DNA from: Bacteroidota bacterium | GTDB lineage: Bacteria; Bacteroidota; Bacteroidia; Bacteroidales; VadinHA17 | DNA: 64,000 bases | Assembly: GCA_016718875.1 (NCBI GenBank) | Contig: JADKBL010000019.1 | Span: 14,423-78,422, forward strand | Direction: 5' to 3' | Shown here: positions 1-8,744 of the stretch, one piece after another | Layout of the letters: each line of letters opens with the position of its first letter | How positions within the stretch are numbered: position 1 is the first letter of the stretch | Notes under the pieces: generated by a model | What the model saw: only the letters and a program-made list of their open reading frames with translations | What the model was told of the DNA's origin: nothing | Database searches by the model: none | Position numbers and translations under genes: made by a program

Positions 1-107
1 GCCATATTAATTCAACAATAGTAAGAGATATTATCCGAAGCGGAGGTGATGCTTCCGTATTCGTGCCAAAATCAATTGATCTTAAGAAGTTTAAGGGAGC
101 AGAGTAG
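1..107 (+). CDS. coaD: Phosphopantetheine adenylyltransferase, C-terminal end (partial)
   Basis: The reading frame is open from position 3 to the TAG at 105-107, and the start lies outside the window. The visible 34 residues contain INSTIVRDIIRSGGD followed by a phenylalanine-valine-proline stretch. This resembles the end of CoaD, whose last helix carries an S-S/T-x-(V/I)-R element and a G-G-D turn. CoaD transfers AMP from ATP to 4'-phosphopantetheine, the penultimate step of coenzyme A synthesis in the cytoplasm. It converges on the Nudix gene, with 5 nt between the stops. Identification rests on the C-terminal tail alone. Confidence 0.7.
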   Translation, partial: HINSTIVRDIIRSGGDASVFVPKSIDLKKFKGAE

Positions 108-112
108 TTTTT

Positions 113-730
113 TTACTCTTTGAGCACCGAAGAGTTTATTACCTCCATCAGCGACAACCAGGCATCATTTTTCATTCTGCTGATCTCGTCAGGGTGAAGC
201 CATTCAACATTTGTTATCCCTTCATCAGTCTGAGGTTCAATGATCATATTTCCGTCATATCCCATCAGAAACCAGCTGGTTTTTTTAAGATATGAAATCT
301 TTTCCCAGGTGTAAGTGTGATATGTTGGCGCAATTGGCCTGATAATAAAGTGTCCTGTAATACCGCACTCTTCGCTTACTTCTCTGAGTGCACATTCATC
401 TGCTTCTTCACCTGGCTCAACATGTCCTTTCGGGAGATCGAGTTTTCCCTTCTTTTCAATAAACAGGTAGCGACCGCCGGTATGCCTCACCAGGCCGCCT
501 GCCGCCTCAACCTCATTAAAGTAAATCCTGAAGATCTTCCAGAGGTGTTTTATATCCGGACCGTAAATATTGATGCTGGATATTTTCTTATCTTCCTGAA
601 AATCAGATATCAGTTTATAAAGTTCAGAAGTGTCATTGAATTTATGGAATAAGCCGTATTTTTGTAGCCTGTCAGGTTCAGGGCTAAGTACTATGAATCT
701 GTTCTCGAAGTTAACTTTATAAATATCCAT
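113..730 (-). CDS. Nudix hydrolase family protein
   Basis: The 205-residue protein has a complete Nudix box at residues 102-124 with the G-x5-E-x7-R-E-U-x-E-E-x-G-U pattern (G102, E108, R116, E117, E120, E121, G123). The box binds the metal that helps hydrolyse nucleoside diphosphate-linked substrates. The substrate cannot be read from the sequence. About 75 residues precede the Nudix fold. They look like the N-terminal region found in Bacteroidota homologues, so the start is probably right. Its ATG is directly back to back with the pyrE ATG (728-730 against 731-733). No non-coding promoter space therefore lies between the two divergent genes. Confidence 0.85.
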   Translation of the reverse strand: MDIYKVNFENRFIVLSPEPDRLQKYGLFHKFNDTSELYKLISDFQEDKKISSINIYGPDIKHLWKIFRIYFNEVEAAGGLVRHTGGRYLFIEKKGKLDLPKGHVEPGEEADECALREVSEECGITGHFIIRPIAPTYHTYTWEKISYLKKTSWFLMGYDGNMIIEPQTDEGITNVEWLHPDEISRMKNDAWLSLMEVINSSVLKE

Positions 731-1363
731 ATGAACCAGTTTGCAAAAAAAACAGCCGAATATCTGTTACAAATTAAAGCAATTAAATTGCAACCGTCAA
801 ATCCTTTTACATGGGCCTCAGGATGGAAATCACCAATCTATTGCGATAACCGGAAGACTCTCTCATTTCCTGAAGTGAGATCTTATATACGCGATTCATT
901 TGCCATAATGGTAAAGGAACTTTATCCCAACGCAGAAGTGATTGCCGGAGTTGCAACAGGGGCAATTGCCCACGGGGCCCTTGCAGCAGAAAAACTGGGG
1001 CTGCCTTTCATTTATGTCAGGTCGGAAGCAAAAGAACATGGACTTGGAAACCAGATAGAGGGATATTATGAAAAAGGGCAGAAGGTTGTAGTAATTGAGG
1101 ATCTTATTTCAACAGGAGGAAGCAGCCTCAATGCTGTCAAAGCACTCAGAGATGCCGGCTGTGAGGTACTTGGCATGGCAGCAATTTTTACTTATGAATT
1201 CAGTAAAGCTTCCGAAGGATTTGAAGCCGCAGGCTGTAAACTGAATACTCTCAGTAACTATTCAGTACTTGTTGAGACTGCTGTTAAAACAGGTTATATA
1301 GGTGAATCGGAAGTTGAAACACTAAAGAAATGGAGAGTTGACCCGGCAAACTGGGGGAAATAA
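731..1363 (+). CDS. pyrE: Orotate phosphoribosyltransferase
   Basis: PyrE joins orotate and PRPP to give orotidine 5'-monophosphate in de novo pyrimidine synthesis. The 210-residue protein has the usual length. It begins with the family's N-terminal block (TASGWKSPIYCDNR-like, residues 28-41; here WASGWKSPIYCDNR). The PRPP-binding signature VVVIEDLISTGGSS lies at residues 119-132. The conserved KEHG of the flexible catalytic loop is at 101-104. The start agrees with homologues that begin directly before a T-A-E-x-L-L-Q helix. The downstream SRPBCC gene starts 4 nt after the stop, so the two are probably co-transcribed. Confidence 0.95.
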   Translation: MNQFAKKTAEYLLQIKAIKLQPSNPFTWASGWKSPIYCDNRKTLSFPEVRSYIRDSFAIMVKELYPNAEVIAGVATGAIAHGALAAEKLGLPFIYVRSEAKEHGLGNQIEGYYEKGQKVVVIEDLISTGGSSLNAVKALRDAGCEVLGMAAIFTYEFSKASEGFEAAGCKLNTLSNYSVLVETAVKTGYIGESEVETLKKWRVDPANWGK

Positions 1364-1367
1364 TATT

Positions 1368-1799
1368 ATGTCAGACCTATCATACTACGAGAGCCGTCCC
1401 GGTAAGCTGAGCTGCACAACTGATGTAGCCTTCAGCTTTATAACTGATCTCAGAAATTTTGGACGATTTGTCCGGGAGGGAACCATCACAAACTGGCAGG
1501 CCGACAAGGATTCCTGCAGCTTCAATGTGTCAGTAATAGGCACAGTGAGTGTTCGCCTCATTGAAAAAGTAGCTGGGAAAAAGGTTGTTTACCAGGGAGA
1601 TGCCCTGAGTAAAAATGATTTTACAATTAATGTTGACCTCTCCGATTCCTCATTCGGCCCTGCTGATGTTAAACTTTATCTGAATGCAGACCTTAATCCA
1701 ATGATGAAGATAATGGCCGATAAGCCAATAAGGCAGTTTATGGAGTTGCTTATGCAGGAGATTGAGAATTTCAGGGATTGGGATAATCTCAGAGAATAA
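1368..1799 (+). CDS. SRPBCC (START-like) family protein
   Basis: The frame stays open upstream to a TTG at 1338, inside pyrE. The ATG at 1368 follows a GGGGGAAA stretch and lies just behind the pyrE stop, so it is the better start and gives 143 residues. The pattern of an N-terminal strand, the segment FSFITDLRNFGRFV, alternating beta strands and a long C-terminal helix (FMELLMQEIENF) is that of the SRPBCC/polyketide-cyclase-like fold. These proteins form a hydrophobic ligand pocket. No ligand can be inferred. Its last 11 nt overlap the end of the convergent birA gene. Confidence 0.7.
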   Translation: MSDLSYYESRPGKLSCTTDVAFSFITDLRNFGRFVREGTITNWQADKDSCSFNVSVIGTVSVRLIEKVAGKKVVYQGDALSKNDFTINVDLSDSSFGPADVKLYLNADLNPMMKIMADKPIRQFMELLMQEIENFRDWDNLRE

Positions 1800-2526
1800 A
1801 ATCGACCTCTTTAAAAGCATACTCCCTTATTTTTCTGTCAGGGTGTTCAATAAGCAGCAACCCTTCTTCAGTAACCGACACTATCTTTCCCTTAAAAATT
1901 CCATCCTTATCTCGGAATCCGAACCATTCATTTTTTCTGTAAAGCTTTGATATATAGTCACTGCAGATAATTTCATTCTTTCCTTTCATAAGGAGGTCAT
2001 ATCTTTTATCAATAGCCATGGAAAGTTCTGTCAGGCAATTGTCAGTATCATATTCTTTACCGGTAAGGATAGTCATCGATACCGGATTAGGAGCGTTCCC
2101 TGTAAACTTTCGCTGGTTAATATTCAATCCTATTCCCACGATGGAGCTTACCAGTTTATTGTCCATCACCGAATTCTCAATCAGGATGCCTGCTATTTTG
2201 TCATTTCTGACATAAATGTCATTAGGCCATTTTATTTTGCACTCCTGAAGCTCTTTTCCCAGAAAGTCTGTGATCCCTAATGAAATTACCCTTGAGATCA
2301 GGAACTGATCAGCTGGCGATATTGCTGTCGGATATAGTATAATGCTGATTAACAGATTCTTTCCTGCTTCGCTTTCCCATCCGTTACCAGTCTGCCCTCT
2401 TCCTGCCGATTGAAAAGAAGCTCTGATAATTGTTCCTTCCTGCACAACTTCAGATTTTAGAAGTCCGGATGCATAGGTATTGGTTGATGTCAGGTTTTCA
2501 AAAGAAAGAATATTTGATCCTATCAT
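1789..2526 (-). CDS. birA: Biotin--[acetyl-CoA-carboxylase] ligase
   Basis: BirA activates biotin with ATP and attaches it to the biotin carrier protein of carboxylases. The 245-residue protein has the biotinyl-adenylate loop GRGQ at 42-45, the catalytic KWPND at 99-103 and the following I-A-G-I-L-I-E-N strand at 111-118. A small C-terminal SH3-like domain (about 195-245) is present. There is no N-terminal helix-turn-helix. It is therefore the monofunctional type and should not act as a repressor of biotin genes. Its end overlaps the convergent SRPBCC gene by 11 nt. Confidence 0.92.
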   Translation of the reverse strand: MIGSNILSFENLTSTNTYASGLLKSEVVQEGTIIRASFQSAGRGQTGNGWESEAGKNLLISIILYPTAISPADQFLISRVISLGITDFLGKELQECKIKWPNDIYVRNDKIAGILIENSVMDNKLVSSIVGIGLNINQRKFTGNAPNPVSMTILTGKEYDTDNCLTELSMAIDKRYDLLMKGKNEIICSDYISKLYRKNEWFGFRDKDGIFKGKIVSVTEEGLLLIEHPDRKIREYAFKEVDFIL

Positions 2527-2646
2527 TCTGATATTGAAGTGTGTGTGTAATATTAGTCACTAAAGTTCCAACTATAATGCAATGTTGTCAATATTGGCAC
2601 TGAAATTGAGCAACGGTAATATGTCAAAAGTAAAGATAAAAGTGGT

Positions 2647-2654
2647 ACTTTTGC
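2647..2654 (+). promoter_or_regulatory. Bacteroidota-type -7 promoter box upstream of rsfS-ftsH
   Basis: TACTTTTG matches the TAnnTTTG -7 element of Bacteroidota sigma-ABfr promoters and lies 28 nt before the rsfS ATG. No clear TTTG -33 element stands at the expected spacing. The identical string followed by CGG occurs again before the DUF3810 gene at 39952. Confidence 0.5.
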
Positions 2655-2682
2655 GGCTTGGTATCAATGTATTAAAAAATTA

Positions 2683-3120
2683 ATGAAGAAAAGATCGGAC
2701 GGAGCAGAGTTGTTGCTGGCAAGTGCCATTAAAGGGATCCATGAAAAGAAGGGACATAATGTACTGAAGATTGATCTGAGGAAACTGGAAAACAGGATTA
2801 CTGATTATTTCATAATCTGCCATGCCTCATCAACAACCCAGGTAAGTGCAATAAGTGATTCAATTGATGATATAGTCAGGAAGGAAGCAGGAGAAAAGCC
2901 CCTTCATATGGAAGGACTTGATAACTGTTTCTGGGTCTTGATTGATTATGGAAATGTAATCGTTCATGTTTTCCTTGAAGAGTACAGGAATTTCTACAGC
3001 CTTGAATCACTCTGGGCCGATGCTAAAATTGAATCAGTTGAAGACAAAAAAAAGCGGACTAAAAAATGGAGAACTCTGAAAATAATAAAGGACCAGAAAA
3101 GAAAACGGATAAAAATCTGA
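2683..3120 (+). CDS. rsfS: Ribosomal silencing factor RsfS (Iojap/DUF143); C-terminus probably frameshifted
   Basis: RsfS binds ribosomal protein uL14 and blocks subunit joining during starvation. The body is typical, with YFIICHASSTTQVSAISDSI at 46-65 and the closing segment of the fold (N-V-I-V-H-V-F) near residue 90-96. As read, the frame runs 55 nt into ftsH and ends in a lysine-rich tail of about 25 residues that is unusual for the family. Adding one base to the A8 run at 3046-3053 would give a TAA at 3060-3062, 3 nt before the ftsH ATG, and a normal product of about 126 residues. I infer a one-base deletion in that run. A real extended tail cannot be excluded. Confidence 0.85.
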   Translation: MKKRSDGAELLLASAIKGIHEKKGHNVLKIDLRKLENRITDYFIICHASSTTQVSAISDSIDDIVRKEAGEKPLHMEGLDNCFWVLIDYGNVIVHVFLEEYRNFYSLESLWADAKIESVEDKKKRTKKWRTLKIIKDQKRKRIKI

Positions 3121-5177
3121 AACCACGTTTCAATTCAAACTGGATTTTTGCAATTATCGCACTCGTTTTTATTGGGGTTAATCTTCTTTATACAGGAAAA
3201 ACTGTTCAGAAGACGACAACAAGCGGGATAAAGGAGATGATAGCCAGTCGCGATATTGATAAGATCGTGATTATTAACAAGGATCAGGCTGAGATTTATC
3301 TTAAAAAGGAAGCTCTTGAATCAGGACGGTATCCTAAGGTTCCCAAGCCGGGTACCGGATTCGGTATGACTGTGCCAAAGGCTCATTTTACATATACTAT
3401 CGGTGATATAAGCAGTTTTGAACCATTCCTTCTGGAAGCACAGAAGAATGCCGGTTATACCGATAAGGACCTTATATATCCTGATTACCAGACAAGAAGA
3501 AACTGGATTGCAGATGCACTGTCATGGCTTCTTCTTCCTGCAATTCTTATTGCATTCTGGCTGTTCATGATGAGACGTATGTCGGGAGGCGGTGCAGGTG
3601 GTGCAGGAGGTATCTTCAATGTAGGTAAATCGAGGGCACAGATATTCGACAAGGATAACAATGTAAAACTTAATTTCAGTGATGTTGCCGGTCTTGAAGA
3701 GGCTAAAACTGAAGTTATGGAGATAGTTGACTTCCTTAAGAATCCAAAGAAATACACCCAGTTGGGCGGAAAAATTCCAAAGGGAGCACTTCTGATAGGA
3801 CCTCCCGGAACAGGTAAAACTATGCTTGCAAAAGCTGTTGCAGGTGAGGCAAATGTTCCTTTCTTTTCTATATCGGGATCGGACTTTGTTGAAATGTTCG
3901 TTGGCGTTGGGGCTTCAAGGGTGAGAGACCTGTTCAAGCAGGCCAAGGAGAAAGCCCCGTGTATTGTCTTTATCGATGAAATCGATGCAGTTGGACGGGC
4001 CAGAGGACGAAATGCAAACTTTGGTTCAAATGATGAAAGGGAAAATACTCTTAACCAGCTTCTTACCGAGATGGATGGTTTTGGTACCAACCTGGGAGTC
4101 ATTATTCTCGCTGCAACAAACCGTGCCGATATACTCGACCGTGCTTTGATGCGTGCCGGACGTTTCGACAGACAGATTCATGTTGAACTGCCGGACCTTA
4201 CTGAAAGGGAAGCTATTTTTAAAGTACACCTGAGACCTATAAAGCTTGAAAAGGATTTTAATGTCGCTTTCCTTGCAAAACAGACACCCGGATTTTCAGG
4301 TGCAGATATTGCCAATGTATGTAATGAGGCAGCACTTATTGCTGCGAGAAAAAACAAGACTGTTGTTGAGAAACAGGATTTCCTTGATGCAGTCGACCGT
4401 ATTGTCGGCGGACTTGAGAGAAAGACCAAGATAATTTCACCAATTGAGAAAAAGACTATTGCTTACCATGAGGCTGGACATGCAACTGTCAGCTGGCTTC
4501 TGGAACATGCAAGTCCGCTTCTTAAGGTTACTATTATTCCAAGGGGAAGAGCGCTGGGCGCAGCCTGGTACTTACCTGAGGAGAGACAGCTTACCACCAG
4601 GGAGCAGATACTTGATGAGATGGCCTATGCACTTGGCGGCAGAGCTGCTGAGGAACTTATTTTCGGTAAGATATCCACAGGCGCTCTGAGTGATCTTGAG
4701 AAGATAACAAAACAGGCATATGCAATGGTTTCATTCTTCGGGATGAGCGAAAAGGTAGGCAACATCAGCTTCTATGATTCATCAGGCCAGTCCGATTTTG
4801 GTTTCACCAAGCCTTACAGTGAAAAGACAGCTGAGATTATTGATCAGGAAGTAAAGGGTATAATTGATGAATCGTACCTGCGTGCCAAGGAAGTACTTAA
4901 GAATAACATGAAGGGTCTTAAAGAACTTGCAGAGATACTTCTTGAAAAAGAGGTTATTTTCAGTGAAGATCTTGAGAGGATATTCGGAAAGCGTAAAGCC
5001 GAACGACTCAAGGATGAGCGGGACAGGAAAAGTCTGCTTGCAGGTAATAACGGCAAGAAAGAGCTTAAGGAGGCGAAATCTGCTCCTGAACTAAAACCAG
5101 CTGATGAAATGCTCAGCGCGAGCCCAAAGAAAAAAGAAAAAAAACAGGAAAAGAAATCCAAAAACAAGACTAAATAA
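3066..5177 (+). CDS. ftsH: ATP-dependent zinc metalloprotease FtsH
   Basis: FtsH is a hexameric inner-membrane AAA+ protease that extracts and degrades misfolded membrane and regulatory proteins. The 703-residue protein shows two membrane segments (about 26-44 and 152-169) around an extracytoplasmic domain. A glycine-rich linker follows. Walker A GPPGTGKT is at 245-252 and Walker B VFIDEID at 301-307. The second region of homology is [11 protein letters not shown]. The zinc site HEAGH is at 468-472. The last 30 or so residues are a charged lysine-glutamate tail typical of Bacteroidota FtsH. It follows rsfS closely and precedes cdsA and psd, so protease and phospholipid synthesis genes share one strand and probably one transcript. 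Confidence 0.97.
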   Translation: MENSENNKGPEKKTDKNLKPRFNSNWIFAIIALVFIGVNLLYTGKTVQKTTTSGIKEMIASRDIDKIVIINKDQAEIYLKKEALESGRYPKVPKPGTGFGMTVPKAHFTYTIGDISSFEPFLLEAQKNAGYTDKDLIYPDYQTRRNWIADALSWLLLPAILIAFWLFMMRRMSGGGAGGAGGIFNVGKSRAQIFDKDNNVKLNFSDVAGLEEAKTEVMEIVDFLKNPKKYTQLGGKIPKGALLIGPPGTGKTMLAKAVAGEANVPFFSISGSDFVEMFVGVGASRVRDLFKQAKEKAPCIVFIDEIDAVGRARGRNANFGSNDERENTLNQLLTEMDGFGTNLGVIILAATNRADILDRALMRAGRFDRQIHVELPDLTEREAIFKVHLRPIKLEKDFNVAFLAKQTPGFSGADIANVCNEAALIAARKNKTVVEKQDFLDAVDRIVGGLERKTKIISPIEKKTIAYHEAGHATVSWLLEHASPLLKVTIIPRGRALGAAWYLPEERQLTTREQILDEMAYALGGRAAEELIFGKISTGALSDLEKITKQAYAMVSFFGMSEKVGNISFYDSSGQSDFGFTKPYSEKTAEIIDQEVKGIIDESYLRAKEVLKNNMKGLKELAEILLEKEVIFSEDLERIFGKRKAERLKDERDRKSLLAGNNGKKELKEAKSAPELKPADEMLSASPKKKEKKQEKKSKNKTK

Positions 5178-5188
5178 CATTTGAGATC

Positions 5189-6031
5189 TTGAATAATTTT
5201 TCCAGGCGTACATTAACAGGTGCATACATTGTAATTTTTATACTGGGTGGATTCTGGCTTCACCCGGTATCTTTTTTTCTTGCAGGGCTGATAATCCTTA
5301 CAGGTACCCAGTATGAATACTATATCATGATCAGGAACACAGGTGTAAAGCCACAGCTGGTCCCGGGTATGGTAACAGGAGTTGCAGCTTATGTGTTATC
5401 CACTCTTATAGCATCGGGGATGATTCCAATGAATTATTTCCTGATACTGATACCAATGATGCTTGTCATAATGGTTGTGGAACTTTACCGGAGACAGGAG
5501 AAACCATTTGATTCACTTGCACATACATTCTTCTGTGTGCTTTATACCGGAATACCTTTGTCGATGTTCCCCTTTTCAGCATTCTCAGGAAGTGGTCTTG
5601 AAACCCTGCTTCCTAATAATCTTGAATCGTTCTCACCGGGTATAGTAATTGGTTTTTTTCTGCTTATCTGGGCAAACGATACCGGTGCCTATCTTGTTGG
5701 TGTAACAATTGGCAGACACAGACTTTTTGAAAGAATATCCCCCAAGAAATCATGGGAAGGCTTTTTTGGCGGAGTGATTCTTGCAGCTGTCGCAGGTTGG
5801 TTCCTGGCAGGATGGCTCGGGGTTGTTGATCGTTATCATTGGGTAATTATAGCTCTGATTGTTTCGATAGCAGGAACATATGGAGACCTTGTTGAGTCAA
5901 TGCTGAAAAGAAGTATTGGGGTTAAAGACTCAGGAACCATCATGCCGGGTCATGGTGGTTTTCTTGACAGGTTCGACAGTGCCATAATTTCTTTTCCTCT
6001 TGTATATCTTTTTATATCACTTTTTGGTTGA
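5189..6031 (+). CDS. cdsA: Phosphatidate cytidylyltransferase
   Basis: CdsA makes CDP-diacylglycerol from phosphatidic acid and CTP, the precursor of all phospholipids. The 280-residue protein has about seven hydrophobic segments. The C-terminal family signature starts near residue 230: G-D-L-x-E-S-M-x-K-R, then G-V-K-D-S-G, P-G-H-G-G and D-R-x-D-S. The start codon is TTG at 5189. No ATG fits, and the resulting MNNFSRRTLTGA matches the usual N-terminus. It lies 11 nt after ftsH and 39 nt before psd, forming a phospholipid synthesis segment with it; pssA, which links the two steps, is at 13.1 kb on the other strand. Confidence 0.95.
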   Translation: MNNFSRRTLTGAYIVIFILGGFWLHPVSFFLAGLIILTGTQYEYYIMIRNTGVKPQLVPGMVTGVAAYVLSTLIASGMIPMNYFLILIPMMLVIMVVELYRRQEKPFDSLAHTFFCVLYTGIPLSMFPFSAFSGSGLETLLPNNLESFSPGIVIGFFLLIWANDTGAYLVGVTIGRHRLFERISPKKSWEGFFGGVILAAVAGWFLAGWLGVVDRYHWVIIALIVSIAGTYGDLVESMLKRSIGVKDSGTIMPGHGGFLDRFDSAIISFPLVYLFISLFG

Positions 6032-6054
6032 TTAGCCAGACTTGATTAGTTTTG
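6023..6054 (+). promoter_or_regulatory. Predicted sigma-ABfr promoter for psd
   Basis: TTTG at 6023-6026 and TAGTTTTG at 6047-6054 match the -33 and -7 elements of Bacteroidota promoters, with 20 nt between them. The psd ATG follows at 6071. This is the best-matched two-box promoter I found. It would allow psd to be transcribed separately from cdsA. Confidence 0.55.
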
Positions 6055-6070
6055 TGCAAATTTTTGTTAA

Positions 6071-6727
6071 ATGAGTATTCACAAGGAAGGATATAAAATA
6101 CTGGGATTCGGATTTATTGCACTCCTGGTACTGAATATTGTTATACAGGTATTTTGGGGAGATATAGAAGTTCTGAAATGGGGATTTCTTGTCTTATCAT
6201 TCATGCTCTATGTTTTTCTTCTCTTTTTCTTCAGATGGCCGGAAAGGGAACTTCAACCGGATCATGGACTTGTATATGCACCGGCAGATGGTAAAGTAGT
6301 TGTTATTGAAGAGACTGAGGAGAATGAGTATTTTAAGGATACCAGGCTCCAGGTTTCCATCTTCATGTCACCTTTTAATGTTCACAGCAACAGATACCCT
6401 GTTTCAGGGAAGGTAAAATATGTCAGATACCATAAGGGCAGCTATATGGTGGCATGGCATCCTAAATCCTCAGAACTGAATGAGAGGAGTTCAATTGTAA
6501 TTGAAACTAAAGAAGGTACTGAAATCCTTGTTCGACAGATTGCTGGTGCAGTTGCCAGGCGAATTGTTACATATGCCAAAGAGAATCAGGATGTTATGCA
6601 GGGCGATGAGTTGGGGTTCATTAAATTTGGATCGCGTGTTGATATTTTTTTGCCGGTTGGAACAGAGATCGAGATTCCTATACTCCAGCAGGTAAGGGCA
6701 AATAAGGACATTATTGCCAAAATCTGA
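6071..6727 (+). CDS. psd: Phosphatidylserine decarboxylase family protein (short type)
   Basis: Psd decarboxylates phosphatidylserine to phosphatidylethanolamine. The 218-residue protein is the short bacterial type. Two N-terminal membrane segments (about 10-28 and 36-54) are followed by the catalytic domain with F-M-S-P-F-N-V-H-S-N-R near residues 97-107. The self-cleavage site that makes the pyruvoyl cofactor is G187-S188 inside KFGSRVD. The protein would be processed into a large beta and a small alpha chain. It is downstream of cdsA on the same strand and starts 12 nt before the flavodiiron protein gene. Confidence 0.93.
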   Translation: MSIHKEGYKILGFGFIALLVLNIVIQVFWGDIEVLKWGFLVLSFMLYVFLLFFFRWPERELQPDHGLVYAPADGKVVVIEETEENEYFKDTRLQVSIFMSPFNVHSNRYPVSGKVKYVRYHKGSYMVAWHPKSSELNERSSIVIETKEGTEILVRQIAGAVARRIVTYAKENQDVMQGDELGFIKFGSRVDIFLPVGTEIEIPILQQVRANKDIIAKI

Positions 6728-6739
6728 AATTGTTTTGAA

Positions 6740-7972
6740 ATGAAATTTACTGATGATGAGATTATTGATGTCACAAATGATGTCAAATGGATCGGGGTTC
6801 TTGATTATGACATAAGGACATTCGATATTGTAATGAAAACGGAATATGGGACTACATATAACTCATATTTCATCAATGCGGAAAAGAAAGCTATTGTTGA
6901 GCTGGCCAAGGAAAAATTCTCTTCAGTATATCTTGATAAACTAAAAAGGCTTACTGATCCCTCAGAGATTAAGTATATTATTCTTGACCATACTGAGCCT
7001 GATCATTCAGGAAGTCTTAAGATACTTCTTGAGCTTGCTCCCGAAGCTACTGTAGTAGGTTCCGGAAATGCAATCAGATATCTTGAAGATATTGTAAACA
7101 AACCGTTTAAGTCACTTATTGTTAAGCATGGAGACAAGCTTGACCTGGGAAACAAAACACTTTCTTTCATTGCAGCACCCAATCTCCACTGGCCCGATTC
7201 AATATATACCCTGCTTGAAGAGGATAAGGTATTATTTACCTGTGACTCATTCGGAGCACATTACTGTTCTGAAAATATGTTCAGCAGTTTCGATGAAACC
7301 TACACGGAGTCCTTCAAATATTACTTTGATGTGATACTGAAACCTTTCAGCAGGTTCATGATAAGGGCAATCGACTTTATTAAGCCTCTGGGAGTTGATT
7401 ATATATGCACAGGACATGGACCTATACACCGTGGTGAGAGTATAACCAAAGCAATAAGTCTTTCAGAAAAATGGGCAAATGAATATGTCCGGATAACCAC
7501 CGGTAAAACAGGATACGATATTCTGATTGCATATATTTCAGCTTATGGTTATACAAAAGAGTCTGCTGAAATAATAGGAAAAGGCATTGAAGAATCAGGA
7601 GAGATAAGAGCTGAAGTTATTGATATTGAGGAAATTGACCTGGGCGTTCTTGAAGAAAAAATAATTATGAGTGATGGTATAGTTGTTGGATCACCAACAA
7701 TAAATCAGAATACTCTGCTGCCTGTTTATAAATTGTTTTCACTTATTAATCCTATTCGCGACAAAGGGAAACTGGCCGGATCATTCGGATCATACGGATG
7801 GAGCGGTGAATCATCAAAGATTATTCTCGAGAATTTCAGGATGCTTAAGTTCAAGATATTTGAAGAGTCAGGAGCGATAAAATTTGCCCCTGCCGGAGCC
7901 AAGGAAACTCAGCTTATTGAATACGGAAGAAAATTTGCCGTGATGTTCATGGCAGAATGCGGCAGAAAATAA
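6740..7972 (+). CDS. FprA family A-type flavoprotein (flavodiiron protein)
   Basis: Flavodiiron proteins reduce O2 or NO to harmless products in anaerobes, using a di-iron site and FMN. The 410-residue protein has the N-terminal metallo-beta-lactamase-like domain with the di-iron motif H84-x-E86-x-D88-H89. Further ligands sit in A-P-N-L-H-W-P-D and G-H-G-P. The flavodoxin domain begins near residue 255 (Y-I-S-A-Y-G-Y-T, the FMN phosphate loop). There is no C-terminal rubredoxin domain, so it is the minimal class A form and needs an external electron donor. Its presence together with cytochrome bd at 10.2 kb suggests two separate oxygen-scavenging routes. Confidence 0.93.
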   Translation: MKFTDDEIIDVTNDVKWIGVLDYDIRTFDIVMKTEYGTTYNSYFINAEKKAIVELAKEKFSSVYLDKLKRLTDPSEIKYIILDHTEPDHSGSLKILLELAPEATVVGSGNAIRYLEDIVNKPFKSLIVKHGDKLDLGNKTLSFIAAPNLHWPDSIYTLLEEDKVLFTCDSFGAHYCSENMFSSFDETYTESFKYYFDVILKPFSRFMIRAIDFIKPLGVDYICTGHGPIHRGESITKAISLSEKWANEYVRITTGKTGYDILIAYISAYGYTKESAEIIGKGIEESGEIRAEVIDIEEIDLGVLEEKIIMSDGIVVGSPTINQNTLLPVYKLFSLINPIRDKGKLAGSFGSYGWSGESSKIILENFRMLKFKIFEESGAIKFAPAGAKETQLIEYGRKFAVMFMAECGRK

Positions 7973-7982
7973 AATCAAAATC

Positions 7983-8060
7983 AATTAACCACAGAGGAGG
8001 TAAGACGAAATCACAAGGCACTAAGGAATTGTGATTTGCTTTGTACTTTGCGTCTTCTTG
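7983..8060. repeat. Degenerate intergenic inverted repeat, CCACAGAG/CACAAAG family
   Basis: The stretch starts with TTAACCACAGAGG, like the clearer element at 23735-23843. The segment AAGACGAAATCACAAGG pairs imperfectly with the reverse complement of CTTTGTACTTTGCGTCTT near its right end. It fills most of the gap between the flavodiiron and Hsp20 genes, which converge here. It could act as a bidirectional terminator hairpin, but no T-run supports that. Confidence 0.5.
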
Positions 8061-8113
8061 ATCCTGATAACAATGGACTCTTTGACCTCAGCCGCCAAAA
8101 TTTAATTACCTGA

Positions 8114-8539
8114 TTACGATATTGTAACCTGGCGTGAGAGATTTTTCTTCTCTTCTTCCATTTTTGGAAGTGATACGGTTAGTATACCATCCTTGTAGTT
8201 AGCCTCGATTTTATCCCTGTTTACATTTTCAGGAATATAGAAGCTTCTGCAGAATGATGAGTAGTTGAACTCCTTCTTTTTATATCCGTCAGCTTCTTCA
8301 GAGGTCTCATTTTTCGACTCGGATGAGATTGTAAGAACATCCTCATTGATGTCGATCTTGAGATTTTTCTTGTCCATTCCCGGTATCGCCAGATCAAGAA
8401 TGTAATTCTTCTCGTCCTCTTTGATATTTACTGCAGGCAGGGAACTTGTCCTGTTGTTTAATACCGGTAAAAAATCGTCATCAAAAAAATTAGGCATGTA
8501 AAATGGCCTGAAACTTCTTCTCATAATTGTTGGTAACAT
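8114..8539 (-). CDS. Hsp20/alpha-crystallin family small heat shock protein
   Basis: Small heat shock proteins hold unfolding proteins in oligomeric complexes without ATP. The frame is open upstream to 8626. I chose the ATG at 8539 because a GGAGG sits 8 nt upstream and the resulting MLPTIMRRSFRPFYMPNFFD is the usual start in this phylum. This gives 141 residues. The alpha-crystallin domain runs from about residue 32 (P-A-V-N-I-K-E-D) to 130. It includes the A-x-x-x-n-G-v-L motif, here A-N-Y-K-D-G-I-L-T-V-S-L-P, and a short C-terminal tail. Confidence 0.9.
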   Translation of the reverse strand: MLPTIMRRSFRPFYMPNFFDDDFLPVLNNRTSSLPAVNIKEDEKNYILDLAIPGMDKKNLKIDINEDVLTISSESKNETSEEADGYKKKEFNYSSFCRSFYIPENVNRDKIEANYKDGILTVSLPKMEEEKKNLSRQVTIS

Positions 8540-8744
8540 AGCTTTGTCCTCCATTATTTTTAGTTTGACATTTATTGTTAATTTACGATTACCTGTTTTC
8601 AAACTCTGTTCCAAAACAGAAAACATGACATAATGACGTGATATGTCAAAATTAATCAGACATAATGGCAGTAAGCGTATTTCATTTTATCTTTTAGTGA
8701 ATTATAAAAAATTAAATTAGGTTTGTAATTGAAATACAATCATA

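Noticed and set aside
3485..4102. 205-codon open frame on the minus strand
   Set aside because: It lies wholly inside ftsH, whose AAA+ motifs are intact. The product is Ser/Pro/Ile-rich without any family features, as expected for an antisense shadow.
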